Assembly: GCA_007129145.1 (NCBI GenBank)
Contig: SKWC01000131.1
Location: 1 to 54,851, forward strand
Reading direction: 5' to 3'
Source of the DNA: Rubritepida sp.
Lineage (GTDB): Bacteria > Pseudomonadota > Alphaproteobacteria > Acetobacterales > Acetobacteraceae
DNA: 54,851 bases
The position numbers and the translations under genes are program-made. The notes under the pieces are model-generated. The model was given only the letters and a program-made list of their open reading frames with translations, was not told the origin of the DNA and did not search any database. Positions 15,374 through 26,200 of this stretch are shown piece after piece; position 1 is the first letter of the stretch; the number at the start of each line of letters is the position of its first letter.

Positions 15374-15925
15374 CTATTCCCATGTCGTGAACCCATGGTC
15401 CCACACGGTGTTACCGCCATCCCATAGCGTATCGCCCACCTGGTCCCCTAAGTCGGGCTTCAGTGGTGGGGTTGGGCACGGAGGAGTGGTCTCAACAGGC
15501 AACGGAATGCACACGTAACCGATTGGTATCTCATCGCCGGGACCACCCGGCTCGAACTCGCCTTCATCGAGAGCCTGATTCGGTGGCTCGAACCACCAGT
15601 AGGACCACGCGTCATCCCATTGGAACGTCGCCAAAGCGTTGCCGAGCGTCGCCGAGCGCGTGAGGCTACCAACCGGAGGCACCTGAAGCGTGTGGCAGTT
15701 CGGGTCCACCGAAGGCGATGGGCAGTACGAACCAAGCGTCGTACCGCCGTTCCAACCCACCCCACCAGGGAACACCTCAGCACCGAGCAGGCCGCCGCTG
15801 ATGTAGTTCCAGGAGGTGATGTCATCCACCTGCTCCACGCCGTACCCCACCTCGACGATGACATCGAGAGGCCCCTCGATGGGTGTGACGAGCGGCTCGA
15901 GCGAGGCGGCGAGGGGAACGGCCAT
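15374..15925 (-). CDS. Hypothetical tail-region protein, 183 aa
   Basis: Pro/Gly/Trp-rich protein without membrane segments. Four cysteines lie in the middle and C-terminal part (SYCPSPSVDPNCHTL; YVCIPL; PPCPTPP). The C-terminus repeats Trp-Asp units (TLWDGGNTVWDHGFTTWE), the same motif as the adjacent 43-aa product. It sits within the tail module, so a role as a tail appendage is likely. No family is recognised. Confidence 0.6.
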   Translation of the reverse strand: MAVPLAASLEPLVTPIEGPLDVIVEVGYGVEQVDDITSWNYISGGLLGAEVFPGGVGWNGGTTLGSYCPSPSVDPNCHTLQVPPVGSLTRSATLGNALATFQWDDAWSYWWFEPPNQALDEGEFEPGGPGDEIPIGYVCIPLPVETTPPCPTPPLKPDLGDQVGDTLWDGGNTVWDHGFTTWE

Positions 15926-15933
15926 GGGTCAGC

Positions 15934-16200
15934 CTATCCCGGTTTCGACGCCGCTACCACGCTGGCGGTGATGCCGAGCACGTGGTCGGCGGGCACGAGG
16001 GTGCCCCATGCTCGGACGAAGCGCCCGCCTGCGGCCTCCAGGTCAACGTGCTCGCTCGCGAGGGCGATCTCGAGCGCGGCATCGTCGGTCAGGTCGTACG
16101 GTTGCCCGGTGACGACGAGGTGCCCGGCGATCGGCTGCTCGTCGGCGGGCACGCGGTCGTCTCGGATGGTGACGGCGATGGTGTGCTGCGTCTGATTCAT
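15934..16200 (-). CDS. Hypothetical tail-region protein, 88 aa
   Basis: The start is the ATG at 16200 (MNQTQHTIAVTIRDDRVPAD) with AGGAGG 6 bp upstream. It is a small beta-rich protein of Val/Ile/Thr strands that might be an adhesin-like or fibre-tip domain. The longer upstream frame overlaps the neighbouring gene and is rejected. Not recognised. Confidence 0.65.
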   Translation of the reverse strand: MNQTQHTIAVTIRDDRVPADEQPIAGHLVVTGQPYDLTDDAALEIALASEHVDLEAAGGRFVRAWGTLVPADHVLGITASVVAASKPG

Positions 16201-16208
16201 GGTGCCTC

Positions 16209-17318
16209 CTATGCCCTTGCCCAGGTCGAGACGAAGCCGACGCGGAGCGTATCGGTGTTGACCTTCGTGTAGCTCGTCGATCCATCGAACACGACAAGCC
16301 ACCCAGAGCGACGCGTGCTCACAGAACTCGATCCTCCAGTCAGCGCGTAGCCGTGCCACGCTCGGTTGAGCTGGCCTGCGGATAGCTCCCAGCGCTTGAT
16401 GCGCTGAAAAGAGCCGTTGGCGTACGAAGGCGTTGAGTAGGTGCCCTGCGGGGCCGTGTTTGTCGACGTTTGCGGGTCCAAGTCAGCGCCAGTCTCCAGC
16501 GCGCTGTCTCGGGCGTACGTTACGCCGTCGTTCGTAACTGCACGGACGCCGTCCAGGCCCTGCTTGTGTGGCACCCAGGCGTCCCACACGAGCGGGATGC
16601 CGGTCTGGTCAGCGAGCGTGCTAGTGTGACCGCCGTGCGTCACGTCCACCGGGATGGTCGCTGTTAGGTTGTTGCCCGCGTCGTATTCCTCGATGTTGAT
16701 GCTTGCGCTCAGGCCCGCGACAGGCGCGGGTAGTTCTACGATCAGAGTGTGCGTGACGAGTAGCGTCTTGCCAGTGAGCAGCGACACAGTGATGGGTGTC
16801 CCCCCGCCGTCGCGTAGCAGCTCACGAATGATGATATCGGCGGTCGTGTTCTGCGCGAAGCCGAACTCGGTCAGGTTTCGGTCGGCGGTCATGGTGACGA
16901 CGCGCCTGACGACACTTGTCGCTGTCCATACGTTTGCCGTGGCGTCTAGCTCGTACGACGTGCTGCCGTTATTGAAGGTTCCTGCCGATGCGTCTCGCTG
17001 GACCTCGTTGTCTAGGGTCGTGTCCGATACGTCAGGCGCCGTGCTGCCCGTGCCGACGGCCATTCGGCGGCGCCACGTGGCGGTAGAACCGGGCAGTACG
17101 CCGAACGCGTCGAGAACTGCCATGCGATCCATGCCGAGATCGGTGATGAGGTTGGGCTGCTCGACGCCCTCGGTCGGGCCGACCGGGGTGCCGCTCGGCG
17201 TGCGGGGTATCTCGGGCACGCCGCGCTCGTCCAGCACTTGCCACCGCACGCGACCCGCGAGCGTGGCGTGAAGCGGGACCAGCAGGCCGCCGGGGCTTCG
17301 GCTATACGGTCTGGACAC
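16209..17318 (-). CDS. Tail protein, beta-rich, about 369 aa
   Basis: The GTG at 17318 (VSRPYSRSPGGLLVPLHATL) is the most likely start. It overlaps the end of the upstream gene by 17 bp and has a weak AGAGG nearby. The sequence is Thr/Ser/Val-rich with many beta strands (TSVVRRVVTMTADRNLTEFG, LLVTHTLIVELP) and few charged helices, as in phage tail-spike or fibre proteins. The C-terminus (GYALTGGSSSVSTRRSGWLV) may be a tip domain. No enzymatic motif is seen. Confidence 0.65.
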   Translation of the reverse strand: MSRPYSRSPGGLLVPLHATLAGRVRWQVLDERGVPEIPRTPSGTPVGPTEGVEQPNLITDLGMDRMAVLDAFGVLPGSTATWRRRMAVGTGSTAPDVSDTTLDNEVQRDASAGTFNNGSTSYELDATANVWTATSVVRRVVTMTADRNLTEFGFAQNTTADIIIRELLRDGGGTPITVSLLTGKTLLVTHTLIVELPAPVAGLSASINIEEYDAGNNLTATIPVDVTHGGHTSTLADQTGIPLVWDAWVPHKQGLDGVRAVTNDGVTYARDSALETGADLDPQTSTNTAPQGTYSTPSYANGSFQRIKRWELSAGQLNRAWHGYALTGGSSSVSTRRSGWLVVFDGSTSYTKVNTDTLRVGFVSTWARA

Positions 17319-18432
17319 GGATTGCCTCTGGTGAGACGGTGGCGTCAAGCGCATCATCATCCTCCACGGGTACGGTCGTCGTCACGACCTCGATTGGCGT
17401 TTCTGGCGCCACGGTAGCATTCAGTTCATCGTCATCATCGAAGGCCGCGGTGTCTTCATCTACCCGCACCGCCTCCGGCGATACGGTGGCGTCAAGGCCG
17501 TCGTCATCCGTCACGGGCAGCGTGTCGCTATCCACCCGCACCGCCTCTGGCGTCACGGTGGCACCGAGTTCATCGTCGTCCGGCTGGTTCCAGGTGTCCT
17601 CTTCCGCTCGTAGATTTTCCGGGGCTACGGTAGCGGAGAGGGGGTCCACCGGCTCGAACACAGGGATCAACTCGGTGAAGTACAGCTCCGACAGCAGCAT
17701 CTCGGGCAGCACGTCACCAGCCGCATCAGACACGAGGAGCTGGTACCGGGCCGAGACGGGCACGGCTCGGTCCATCACGACCGGGTCGTCGAAGTCGTGG
17801 ATGGTGAGCACGGTGTTGAACAACTGCCGCTGCGCCCGGCAGCGCACACCCAACCGGTCAGGTGTCAGGTAGAAGATCAGGATGTCGCTGTCCGAGATGG
17901 CGTTCTCGAGCCACTCACCGTTCGGTATCCACTGGAAGATGATCTTCACGCCCGCCATGTACAGCGTACGGTACGGTTCCGGGAAGCCGCGCGGATCGGC
18001 AACGGTGGCATCCATGATGATGCACGGGTCAAGACCGGCAAAGGTGACGTTCTGCACGTACTGGTTCGTGAACGGGTCCCACCTGGTAACGACGATTTCA
18101 CCGTTCAGTTCGTACGCCACGATGACGCGAGCGCTTTGGTCGAACGCGAACGTGAGGTGCCTGGCACCCTCCGGGATGGCATCGTCGAACAGTGGCGGTA
18201 GCAGGCTCGTCACCTGCGTCCACGTCTGATCGCTTACGGACAAGCGATACAGTTCGAGTATTCTCGAATCCTTCACCAGCAGCAGCGAGTAGATGCGACC
18301 GAACAACACCTCGTAGCTGTTGTCGCCCGTCACGCCGACCTGCACCGGACCGAGAGCGAACGACGCCTCGAAGTACCCGTAGTCCTTCGTGCCCCGCAGG
18401 CTCAGTTCCGGCACGACCCGAAGCTGACTCAC
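17302..18432 (-). CDS. Tail protein with acidic C-terminal tandem repeats, 376 aa
   Basis: The GTG at 18432 overlaps the TGA of the 1589-aa gene (GTGA), indicating coupling. Residues 1-260 are beta-rich (LSLRGTKDYGYFEASFALGP). The last 115 residues contain about five tandem repeats of roughly 25 residues built on DDDxLxATVxPEAxRVxxDT (17302-17660). Such repeats could be binding spacers. The palindromic site at 18253-18268 lies near the 5' end. It is probably an adsorption-apparatus component. Confidence 0.65.
   Translation of the reverse strand: MSQLRVVPELSLRGTKDYGYFEASFALGPVQVGVTGDNSYEVLFGRIYSLLLVKDSRILELYRLSVSDQTWTQVTSLLPPLFDDAIPEGARHLTFAFDQSARVIVAYELNGEIVVTRWDPFTNQYVQNVTFAGLDPCIIMDATVADPRGFPEPYRTLYMAGVKIIFQWIPNGEWLENAISDSDILIFYLTPDRLGVRCRAQRQLFNTVLTIHDFDDPVVMDRAVPVSARYQLLVSDAAGDVLPEMLLSELYFTELIPVFEPVDPLSATVAPENLRAEEDTWNQPDDDELGATVTPEAVRVDSDTLPVTDDDGLDATVSPEAVRVDEDTAAFDDDDELNATVAPETPIEVVTTTVPVEDDDALDATVSPEAIRVQTV
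18253..18268. promoter_or_regulatory. Palindromic site 4 (TTCGAGTATTCTCGAA)
   Basis: Perfect TTCRAG-N4-CTYGAA match near the 5' part of the 376-aa gene. Confidence 0.75.
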
Positions 18433-21400
18433 TCGGCCCGGCTCCGCTGTTGGCGCTCCTGATGCTCCCGGTTGAAGTCCAGGTACATCTGCCACTCCTG
18501 AGCGAACTCCCGCTCCAACTCCTCCATCCGCGCCCGGTGCTTGTCCGCCTCATCGAAACGCTGCGCCATCCTCGCCCGATTGAACTTCGTGCGCAACGAC
18601 GACAGCTCCCGGTTCAAGTCTGCTCGAGCGTTCGTCAACTCCCGCCTGATGCCCGCCAGGGGGCCATCCAAGGCGATCACCTGAGGGGAGCGCAGGAAGC
18701 TCGAGAGGACGTTCTCGCGCCACGTCTTGTCCGGCCTGCCGGAGCGGCGCTCGTCGAAGCTGTAGAAGCGCTCAGCGAGTTCTGTCGGCATGGGGGTGGA
18801 CAGGTCCCGGAACATGCTCGGGATGCTGGGGAACAAGCCCGCCAACTCGTTGTTGTTGTCCACCGTGATGCTCTTCTTCACGATACTCGGAGCCATGGTG
18901 TTGAACAGGAACCGCGTCACGTCACGGGCCTTCTCGACGCCCCGAGAGTCGGCATCGAAGACGCGATTGCCGAACTGAGCGCTCAGCGGCGCCTCGTCAT
19001 CGCCGCGCACCATCGCCATGAACACCTCGGCCAACGGCCCCCACACGCCGCCGCCCGCCACGCTCTCCGCGAACGGGTTGCCCTGCCCCCAGTGCCCATC
19101 CCACAACGTCTGCGTCGGGATGAGTTGCGCCATCGGGATGACGCTGACCTTCCGGTCACCTGCCTCATCTCGACGCACCGTGAACGGCATCGGGACGCCC
19201 TGGTCCATCTGCATCCAGTCAGGCGTACCGAGCAGCAGCGCCACCTGATCCTCGATGCTCAGCGACGCGTTCGACATCGCCTCGCTGATGCGGTCCGCTA
19301 CCGCCACGGCACCAGGGCGACGCAGCGCAGCATTCAGCGTGCGGCCAGCCAGGAAGTACGTGAAGCCGGGGAACAGCACCAGGCCATAGTTCTTCAGGCG
19401 CTCCAGCGAGCGGGGCAGCTCCGAGTAGTCGAACACGATCAAGCGAGCGAACTCGGCTGCTTCCTGCTGGATGCGCAACGCCTCATCCGGGGTAGGTGTG
19501 CGGTTCCCCAAGCGCCGCGTGAGGCGGCTCTTCATCTCCGCGTACCCGGCAACCTTCATCCAGTTCTCCGTGAACTGGAAGCCCTCCAGGCCCGCATAGC
19601 GAGCGCGGAACTTGCCGATGCCGGGACGCTGCAAGAAGCCCTCGTACACGTGCGCGATCTGGTCACCGAAGCGCTTGATGCCGCCACCATCGAGGCCGAA
19701 CTCGTCGAGGCGAACACGCCGGAGGCCCTGCACGAAGTCCTGGTACGACAGCGAGCTGGTCTCGAGCGGCATGTGCCGCTTCATCTCCGCGATCAGGTCC
19801 GAGTACCGACCGCGAGCCATGCTGTCGACATCCCCGAACGTCTCGATCAACCGGCGCGTCATCACGAACGGGTTCAAGCCCACCGTCGCCGCCTGGTACA
19901 GGCCACCCATGAAGTTCGCGGCGATGACGTTCGGGCTGGCGAGGAAACCGCCCGTCACCAGGGACCGCAACCGCGTCAGACCAGCCGGTATGTCCTGCGT
20001 GCCGAGCGCCGTGGCTCGCTGAAGCTCCTGCGCCAGGTACGGGTGGATGTACTTCCCGGCGAAGCCGGGGATGACGGTGCCCTCGTCGGCGTACTTCACG
20101 AAGCGCGTACCGAACTCATCCGTGAACGGGCTGTCCCGCACGTAGCCGCGCCTCCGGCCCAGCACCAGGGCGTTCTGAAGCACATCCTGCCTGCTCACCA
20201 CGCGATTCGCAATCGTGGCGCTCTCCGTGATGCTCATCTGCGCCATCGCGTACTCGCCGAGCGCTTCGAGCATCGAGTCGGTCAGCTCCTCGCGCGGATC
20301 GAAGAAGCGCTCACCCATCAAGCGAGGCTGCTCGCTATCGAACCGGGCGGATGCCTGCTCTCGGCGCTTCATGGCCTGCCGGTACGCTGGCACCACCTCG
20401 TCGAGCTTGTGCAGCAGGGAGCGCATCGGCGCGTTGTCGGCGTGCATGGTCTCCAGCATGGTGCGCATCGCTGCCCGCACCCTGGCCGGGTCAGCGCCGC
20501 TCGCCAGCAGGTGATCGGCCATCTTGCTATGGCTCAGCATGAAGCCGCGCCCGCCTCGCGTCATGGCGTTCTTGTACTCCATGATGAGGCGACCCTCGTT
20601 GTCCAGGTTCCGAGCGGCGAGAGCAGGCAAGATGGCGTCCTCGTCCATGAACCGCGACGGAATGATGCGACCGATGCGCAACGCGTCGGTGTACGTCTTG
20701 AAGTCGTTCGGGTCCTGGAAGATGGCGTACGCGCGACGCAGGTGCCCGTTCATCAACCCCTGGAGGTAATCGCCGAGGTCGAGCGCCTGCATACTCGCCA
20801 TGCCGTCGAGCATCTCCGAGAAGGTGATGGGAGCGTCCAGGGCCTCCTGGATGGTCTTGTACTTGCGGCTGTACAGGCGGGCGGCGAGGATGTCCTCAGC
20901 AGTCGCGTTACGGCCCGCCAGAGGCACCTGAAGGTCATTCAGGAACGCCACCGTTCGGGCATCGGACTGAGGCACCGCCTCACGTACCGCCTGGCGTCCG
21001 ATGTCATCGAGCGCCCGACGCGACCCCTCCATCGGGATGCCATCCACGTCTCGAGCCTCGCGAGCGGCGACGCGGCGAGCATCAGCCGCCTGCTTGATCT
21101 GCTCCCTGGCCGTCTTCCGGGCCAGCATCGCAGACCCAAGGTCCTCGATCAGGCTTGCGGTCTGCTCCTGGGCCTCCCGAAGCCACTGACGGCCCGACTC
21201 CGGCACCGTCCACCGGGTCTGCGGCGGGTACGACGCAGTCGGCACCTGCTCAAGCAGCTCCGCTTGTTTCCTGAGGAGCTTCTGAAGACGGCTCTCGACC
21301 TGCATCAAGCGCCCGACCTCACGAGCGCCGCTACCGCCACCCTCAGCGCCCGCACCAATCATGTTCCACATCGCCTGACCGTACGAATCGACGGCCTCCT

Positions 21401-23198
21401 CAAGCTGCTGCATGTTCCGGCGAGCGGCCTTCGTGGTCAGGTCCGGGAAGTTGCGGAACGAGGTGCGCACCGCCGTCGCGAGGGTACCGACGCGCTCCAT
21501 CAAGTCCTCAACCTGACCGGTGTAGGTGCCGATGTTCGAGATGCGCTCCGCTTCGTTGCGGCCAGCGATGCGCTGCATCTCACCCTCGATGGCTGAACGG
21601 TGGGCGAAGCGGCGACGCAGCCGCTCGTTGTTTTCGATAGCCTCACGGGAGATGGTCGAGCGGAGTTTGATGCCCGTCGATTCACCCATCAGCTTCGTGT
21701 AGTCCTCCTTGCTCCGCAGGCCAGCGGCGAGGAGGCGTTGCCATGCCCGGTCCCCGATGGCGGACTCGCCAGTCAGCTCAAGGCCGCGCAGGCGAATCTG
21801 GTTGGAGACGAAGCCGAACCCGCTGGTCTCGAGGCCGAGACGCGCGTCGATCAGGGCGGTGTCGCGCAGGTAGCGGTTGAACACGTCGACCGCTTGACGC
21901 TCGGCCTGCATGATGGTCTGGTCCGTAGCTCCCGCCGCCCGGCGAGCCTGCTGCGCGGCGACGTTCGCCACGTTCTCGCGAGCCTCACGCAGCAGGGGCG
22001 TGCCCGCCGACGCGACCTCGTTCAAGATTTCTCGAAGCGGCTGCCGACCGGCATCATCAGCCCGGTCGATGACCCGGAAGATGTCACCGAACGCACCCGC
22101 CAACTGCTCATCGGCAATGCGGCCAGCCATCCTCGACTCCTCGAGTACGGAGAGGAAGCCGAGGTTCTGGTTCACGTTGTAGGCCTCGCGCTCGATTGCG
22201 TCCCGAACTATCGGCTGTAGACCCTCGAGATTGTTCTTGTACGCGTGCACCTGATCCTCAAGGGTACGAATCCACATCCGCACGATGTCATCCGCGTCGC
22301 TACCGAGGCGCCCCTGCTGGGCACGCTGAAGCATCGTCAGCGCTTCCTCGCTGACTCGACGCCCCTGCTCCTTGCCCATCTGCACGACCTTCAGCATCTC
22401 CGCGCCCATCTCGTTGCCGAAGCGGATGCGGAGCATCTGGCCACGCGGAAGAATCTGGTCGAGCACCTTCGTGGTCTTCTCGCCGAAGCGCTGAATGCCG
22501 AACAGGGTCGAGTCCGGGTTACGGATCAGCCGCGCCAGCGCATCCATCCGAGTGTCCATGAAGTTGCTCAAGTGCTGCGAGCGGCGAGCGACGCCGACCA
22601 CCTCGCGGCCCATGCCAATCGGGGAGATGAAGTGATCCACCCGGTCGCCGAGCCTCGTGAGGTCCTGGATGCCGCTCAGTTTCCCGCCCAGACGCAACCA
22701 AGAGCCGAAGATCAACGGGTCCGCCGTCAGGTCAGCAGCGATGCCCGCCCACTTCGCGACCTGCGGCTCGAAACCGAGCAGGTCGAAAACCTCCTCACCA
22801 CTCGCGGGTCGAGCGGGCACGTCGCCGCCCGGCATGTACTTGCCCCACTCCATACTCTGGAACCGCTGCGTGATGGTCGTCTCGTCATCGAGCGACCCGG
22901 CGATCACCGAGAAGAACACGTCCTGCGGGAGCTGCAACGGCGCCAGGGCCGACGCCACGCCGCGCAGGGCGCCACCGACCGATTCACGCACCGGGGCGGG
23001 CAGGTCGCTGACGAAGCGTGCGATGCCCGTCGGTTCCTCCTCGTCATCCACGCCGCGCATCTGGCGACCGAGCTGCCGGATGGACACGGGACCCGTGAGG
23101 CTCGTGGCGGGGTTGAACACGCCGGGCGTGGCGAGGGTGTGGCCGAGTTCCTGGCCGGTCCTCAGGCTCCTGCCGAGTTGCCGGATGCTAGACGCCAT
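18429..23198 (-). CDS. Very large internal virion / DNA-ejection protein, 1589 aa
   Basis: A long, mostly helical protein, the largest in the window. It follows two other internal-protein genes, matching the T7-like order gp14-gp15-gp16. The N-terminus carries two copies of SIRQLGR (residues about 4-10 and 39-45). Long coiled-coil-like stretches are rich in Arg, Glu and Gln, and a more hydrophobic part (FPGFTYFLAGRTLNAALRRP) lies near residue 1280. Such proteins leave the capsid and build a channel across the envelope. No transglycosylase motif is seen here; that is in the 1114-aa neighbour. Palindromic site 5 is at 22021-22036. Confidence 0.7.
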   Translation of the reverse strand: MASSIRQLGRSLRTGQELGHTLATPGVFNPATSLTGPVSIRQLGRQMRGVDDEEEPTGIARFVSDLPAPVRESVGGALRGVASALAPLQLPQDVFFSVIAGSLDDETTITQRFQSMEWGKYMPGGDVPARPASGEEVFDLLGFEPQVAKWAGIAADLTADPLIFGSWLRLGGKLSGIQDLTRLGDRVDHFISPIGMGREVVGVARRSQHLSNFMDTRMDALARLIRNPDSTLFGIQRFGEKTTKVLDQILPRGQMLRIRFGNEMGAEMLKVVQMGKEQGRRVSEEALTMLQRAQQGRLGSDADDIVRMWIRTLEDQVHAYKNNLEGLQPIVRDAIEREAYNVNQNLGFLSVLEESRMAGRIADEQLAGAFGDIFRVIDRADDAGRQPLREILNEVASAGTPLLREARENVANVAAQQARRAAGATDQTIMQAERQAVDVFNRYLRDTALIDARLGLETSGFGFVSNQIRLRGLELTGESAIGDRAWQRLLAAGLRSKEDYTKLMGESTGIKLRSTISREAIENNERLRRRFAHRSAIEGEMQRIAGRNEAERISNIGTYTGQVEDLMERVGTLATAVRTSFRNFPDLTTKAARRNMQQLEEAVDSYGQAMWNMIGAGAEGGGSGAREVGRLMQVESRLQKLLRKQAELLEQVPTASYPPQTRWTVPESGRQWLREAQEQTASLIEDLGSAMLARKTAREQIKQAADARRVAAREARDVDGIPMEGSRRALDDIGRQAVREAVPQSDARTVAFLNDLQVPLAGRNATAEDILAARLYSRKYKTIQEALDAPITFSEMLDGMASMQALDLGDYLQGLMNGHLRRAYAIFQDPNDFKTYTDALRIGRIIPSRFMDEDAILPALAARNLDNEGRLIMEYKNAMTRGGRGFMLSHSKMADHLLASGADPARVRAAMRTMLETMHADNAPMRSLLHKLDEVVPAYRQAMKRREQASARFDSEQPRLMGERFFDPREELTDSMLEALGEYAMAQMSITESATIANRVVSRQDVLQNALVLGRRRGYVRDSPFTDEFGTRFVKYADEGTVIPGFAGKYIHPYLAQELQRATALGTQDIPAGLTRLRSLVTGGFLASPNVIAANFMGGLYQAATVGLNPFVMTRRLIETFGDVDSMARGRYSDLIAEMKRHMPLETSSLSYQDFVQGLRRVRLDEFGLDGGGIKRFGDQIAHVYEGFLQRPGIGKFRARYAGLEGFQFTENWMKVAGYAEMKSRLTRRLGNRTPTPDEALRIQQEAAEFARLIVFDYSELPRSLERLKNYGLVLFPGFTYFLAGRTLNAALRRPGAVAVADRISEAMSNASLSIEDQVALLLGTPDWMQMDQGVPMPFTVRRDEAGDRKVSVIPMAQLIPTQTLWDGHWGQGNPFAESVAGGGVWGPLAEVFMAMVRGDDEAPLSAQFGNRVFDADSRGVEKARDVTRFLFNTMAPSIVKKSITVDNNNELAGLFPSIPSMFRDLSTPMPTELAERFYSFDERRSGRPDKTWRENVLSSFLRSPQVIALDGPLAGIRRELTNARADLNRELSSLRTKFNRARMAQRFDEADKHRARMEELEREFAQEWQMYLDFNREHQERQQRSRAE
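22021..22036. promoter_or_regulatory. Palindromic site 5 (TTCAAGATTTCTCGAA)
   Basis: Perfect TTCRAG-N4-CTYGAA match deep inside the coding sequence of the 1589-aa protein. Confidence 0.75.
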
Positions 23199-23206
23199 GC
23201 GTCACT

Positions 23207-26200
23207 CTACCTCTGCGCCTGCGTGCCAGCTTGCGGGTTGACCCTATTCGCGATGCTCTTCACGTAGTCGACAGTCTCAGGCGGGAGCATCGTGTACCAC
23301 TGCACGCCCCGAGCGGCAATCGTCTTGTCGACGTTGCCGGGACCGTGGTTGTACGCCGCCACGCCCTTCAGGATGTCGCCCTTGTAGTAGTTGATGAGAC
23401 CCGCCAGGTAATCGCGACCGAAGCGCAGGTACTCCTCTTCGGTGGCGTTTGCCAGCGGCCTCACGCCGAAGCCCGGCTGAGGTCCGGTGGTCGGCATGAT
23501 CTGGGAGATGCCAGCGGCACCCCTGTGGCTGGTCGTCAGTTCGTCTGGACCAGCGACGGTGCCCGGTCCACCGAAGTGCATGCCGGTGGACTCGGCCTGG
23601 ATCAGCGCCTCGAACAGCACCTCGAACGCTTCCTCTGGCATGTACTGCTCGGTCGTCACGGAGCGGTTCTCCGACACCGGGAAGCGAGATGCAGGGTTCG
23701 TCTCCGCGCGTTGCAACAGCGATATCGGGTTCAGGCTACGGGGAGGCGTGAACGCTGCACCGTCACGGCCAACGGCAGGCAGGAACTCGTCATCGCTTTG
23801 CGGCGCCATCTCCCGCAAGCGACGCGCCTCGGCCACGTGGCGGTTCAAGGTCTCACGGAACTCCGGCTGGTTCTCGATGGCACCCAGGTGTGCCAGGTTG
23901 TCGCTGAAGCCACCCGCCACGCCCGGCATCAGGAAGCCGAACTGGCGCGTCAGCCTGCGAGCCTCAGCATCGCCGATCTCGCGGCCCTCCATGACCTCGC
24001 GCACGAGGCGCTGCCACTCCGGTGTCGTCGCTATCAAGCCCTCACGCTGGCCGGGAGCCATGCGCATCCAGTCGTTCGAGCCGACATTCAGCGTTGCGAG
24101 GCCACGCTCGGCGTCATGCGCCTGACGGTTCTCGGCCTCCATCTCGGCAATCGCGTCAGCCATAGCCCGGTTCACGGCAGCAGCGTCAGTTGGGTCTAGT
24201 TGGCCCCGGCTGACTGCGGCGTACAGGCCGGTCATGCCGTCGACATCGAGGGACTCGTACGCGTCCCAGTTGAAGTCCTCCAGGTTCCTGAACGCGTTGT
24301 ACGTGTCTTGGCTCTGGAGCGTCGGGTCCATGATGCGGCTCTGGTCGAACAGGTAGCTGCCATCACCCGTGATGGTGGCCAGGTTTAGCAGGCGGATGTT
24401 CTGGGTCGCTTCCTGGAGCGTGTCCCTCGCGGCCACGCAGTCCTCGTTTCCCTCGTTGAATGTCGACTGGGCGAAGGGGGCATCGGTCGTCAGTGTGCAG
24501 ATGGACGAGCGGATCATGTCGTTCGCCGCCGACGCCAACGCGTTCGCGTCAGCGAGGAGCATGTCATGCAGCTCCTTCGTCATCTGGAAGCTGCCGTCTT
24601 CCAGCTCCTCAACCATCAACTGCTCAAGCTCGAACTCGGTCAGCGCCGCGTTCGCGTTCGTGAGGCGCGTCTGCGCGTACATGAGGTTCTGCTCGTACGG
24701 GATCAAGCCCATCCGAGCAATCGTGTTGCGGGTGTTCGCGTTCAGGTTCGCCGAGCGGCTCACGATCTCGGCGATCTCCACTCGAGTGCGCTGGAACCGC
24801 AGCGCAGACGAATCGCCGACGTTCGCGGTGACCGACTGAAGGAACGCGTCGTCGTACCCGACCGACAGGCCAGCCGCTACGAGTTGATCCTTCCACAGGG
24901 CGACAGCGGCAGGGTTCTCCGGGTCGGGAGGCGTGGCCAGCAGCATGTCCATCATGACCGCGCCCATCTCACGGCCCTGTGCCGCCCTCGCACGGTGCGC
25001 GGCCCCCATCAGGCGCTCACGCAGAACGTCATCGGTGACGCCGAGGTTCCCGATCTGATTGCGCGGCATGGAGTCGACGAACTGGTTCACGTCCTCGGCG
25101 AGGTCGGTGCTGCCATCGGCCCGTAGAGACGTGCTCGAGTACAGGAAGCGCATCCCGATGGACTCGACGTACGAGTCGAGGTCCTGGGTGAACGCAAGCT
25201 CGCCGCTCGCGATCTCAAGCTGCCTACCGGCCTTCTCGTGTGCCCGAGCCTGCTCGGCGTCCTCAGCGATCTCGGACGCCAAGCCCCTCAGGCCCTCGAA
25301 GTCCAGAATGCCGAGCGTGTCCATGTAGCGCTCATCCACAGACATCGCCTCGAGCACTTGGAGGGTGTGCGTGTCACCGAGAGCGGCGGCGCCGAACGCG
25401 AACGCGGCCAGGTTCGCCTGGTCCTCGATGGCCTTGTACACCGCCATGCTGTCGCGCTCGATCTCCCGGATCGCGTTGTCGATGTCGGCCCTCGCCACCT
25501 GCCTGCCGACCAGGTCCTCGTTCAGCCGAAGCAGCCGGTGGTGGATGTCCTCGCTGTTCTGAAGGCGCTTCCAGATGTGCCGCCCGGCCTCCCGAGCCAT
25601 CTCAGCCGAGCCGTAGCCCATCCTGCGGGCGAACGCCTCACCGGCCTGCCCCTCGGGCACGTAGCCGAACTGAGCAAATGCGGTGGTGGCAGTGATCTCG
25701 TTGTTCTGCACCCTGGTCGCAAGTTCAGCGACGGCGGTCTCGTACTCGATCTCGCTCAAGCGCCTACGCTCGCTGAGGTCGAACCAGGTGCGAGCGGCCT
25801 GCGCGGTGGTGAGCGCCGTCGCTGCCCGCTGCCCCTCGATCTGCGCGTCGAGGAGACTGCGCTCGGCGATCATCCGAGCGCGAAGCTCAGGGTCGCCCAC
25901 ACCTGCCGCCATCAGCATCGAGTCCTTCATGCTCTCGCTGAACATCGAGCTTGGCAGCACGCTGCGCTCCAGGTACGCCCGCTTCAGCTCCGGGTCACCA
26001 GCCGGGTCGTGAAGGAACTGGATGATGCCCTGCACCGTAGTGTCGAGCCAGTTCTCGTTCAGCTTCGTGCTCCGAGCGGTGGCCTCAAGCTCGCTCAGGA
26101 GTGAGTTGACGTTCACCTCGGTGCCGTCCTCGAGCATCATCGAGCCGGAGATGGTCGCATCCAGGAGGGCTTGACCGCGCTCCGCAGGGGTGCCGCTCAG

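Noticed and set aside
18192..21596. Long 1134-aa plus-strand ORF
   Set aside because: Runs antisense to the 1589-aa internal virion gene, has arginine/leucine-rich shadow composition and no ribosome binding site. It is an artefact of GC-rich codon use.
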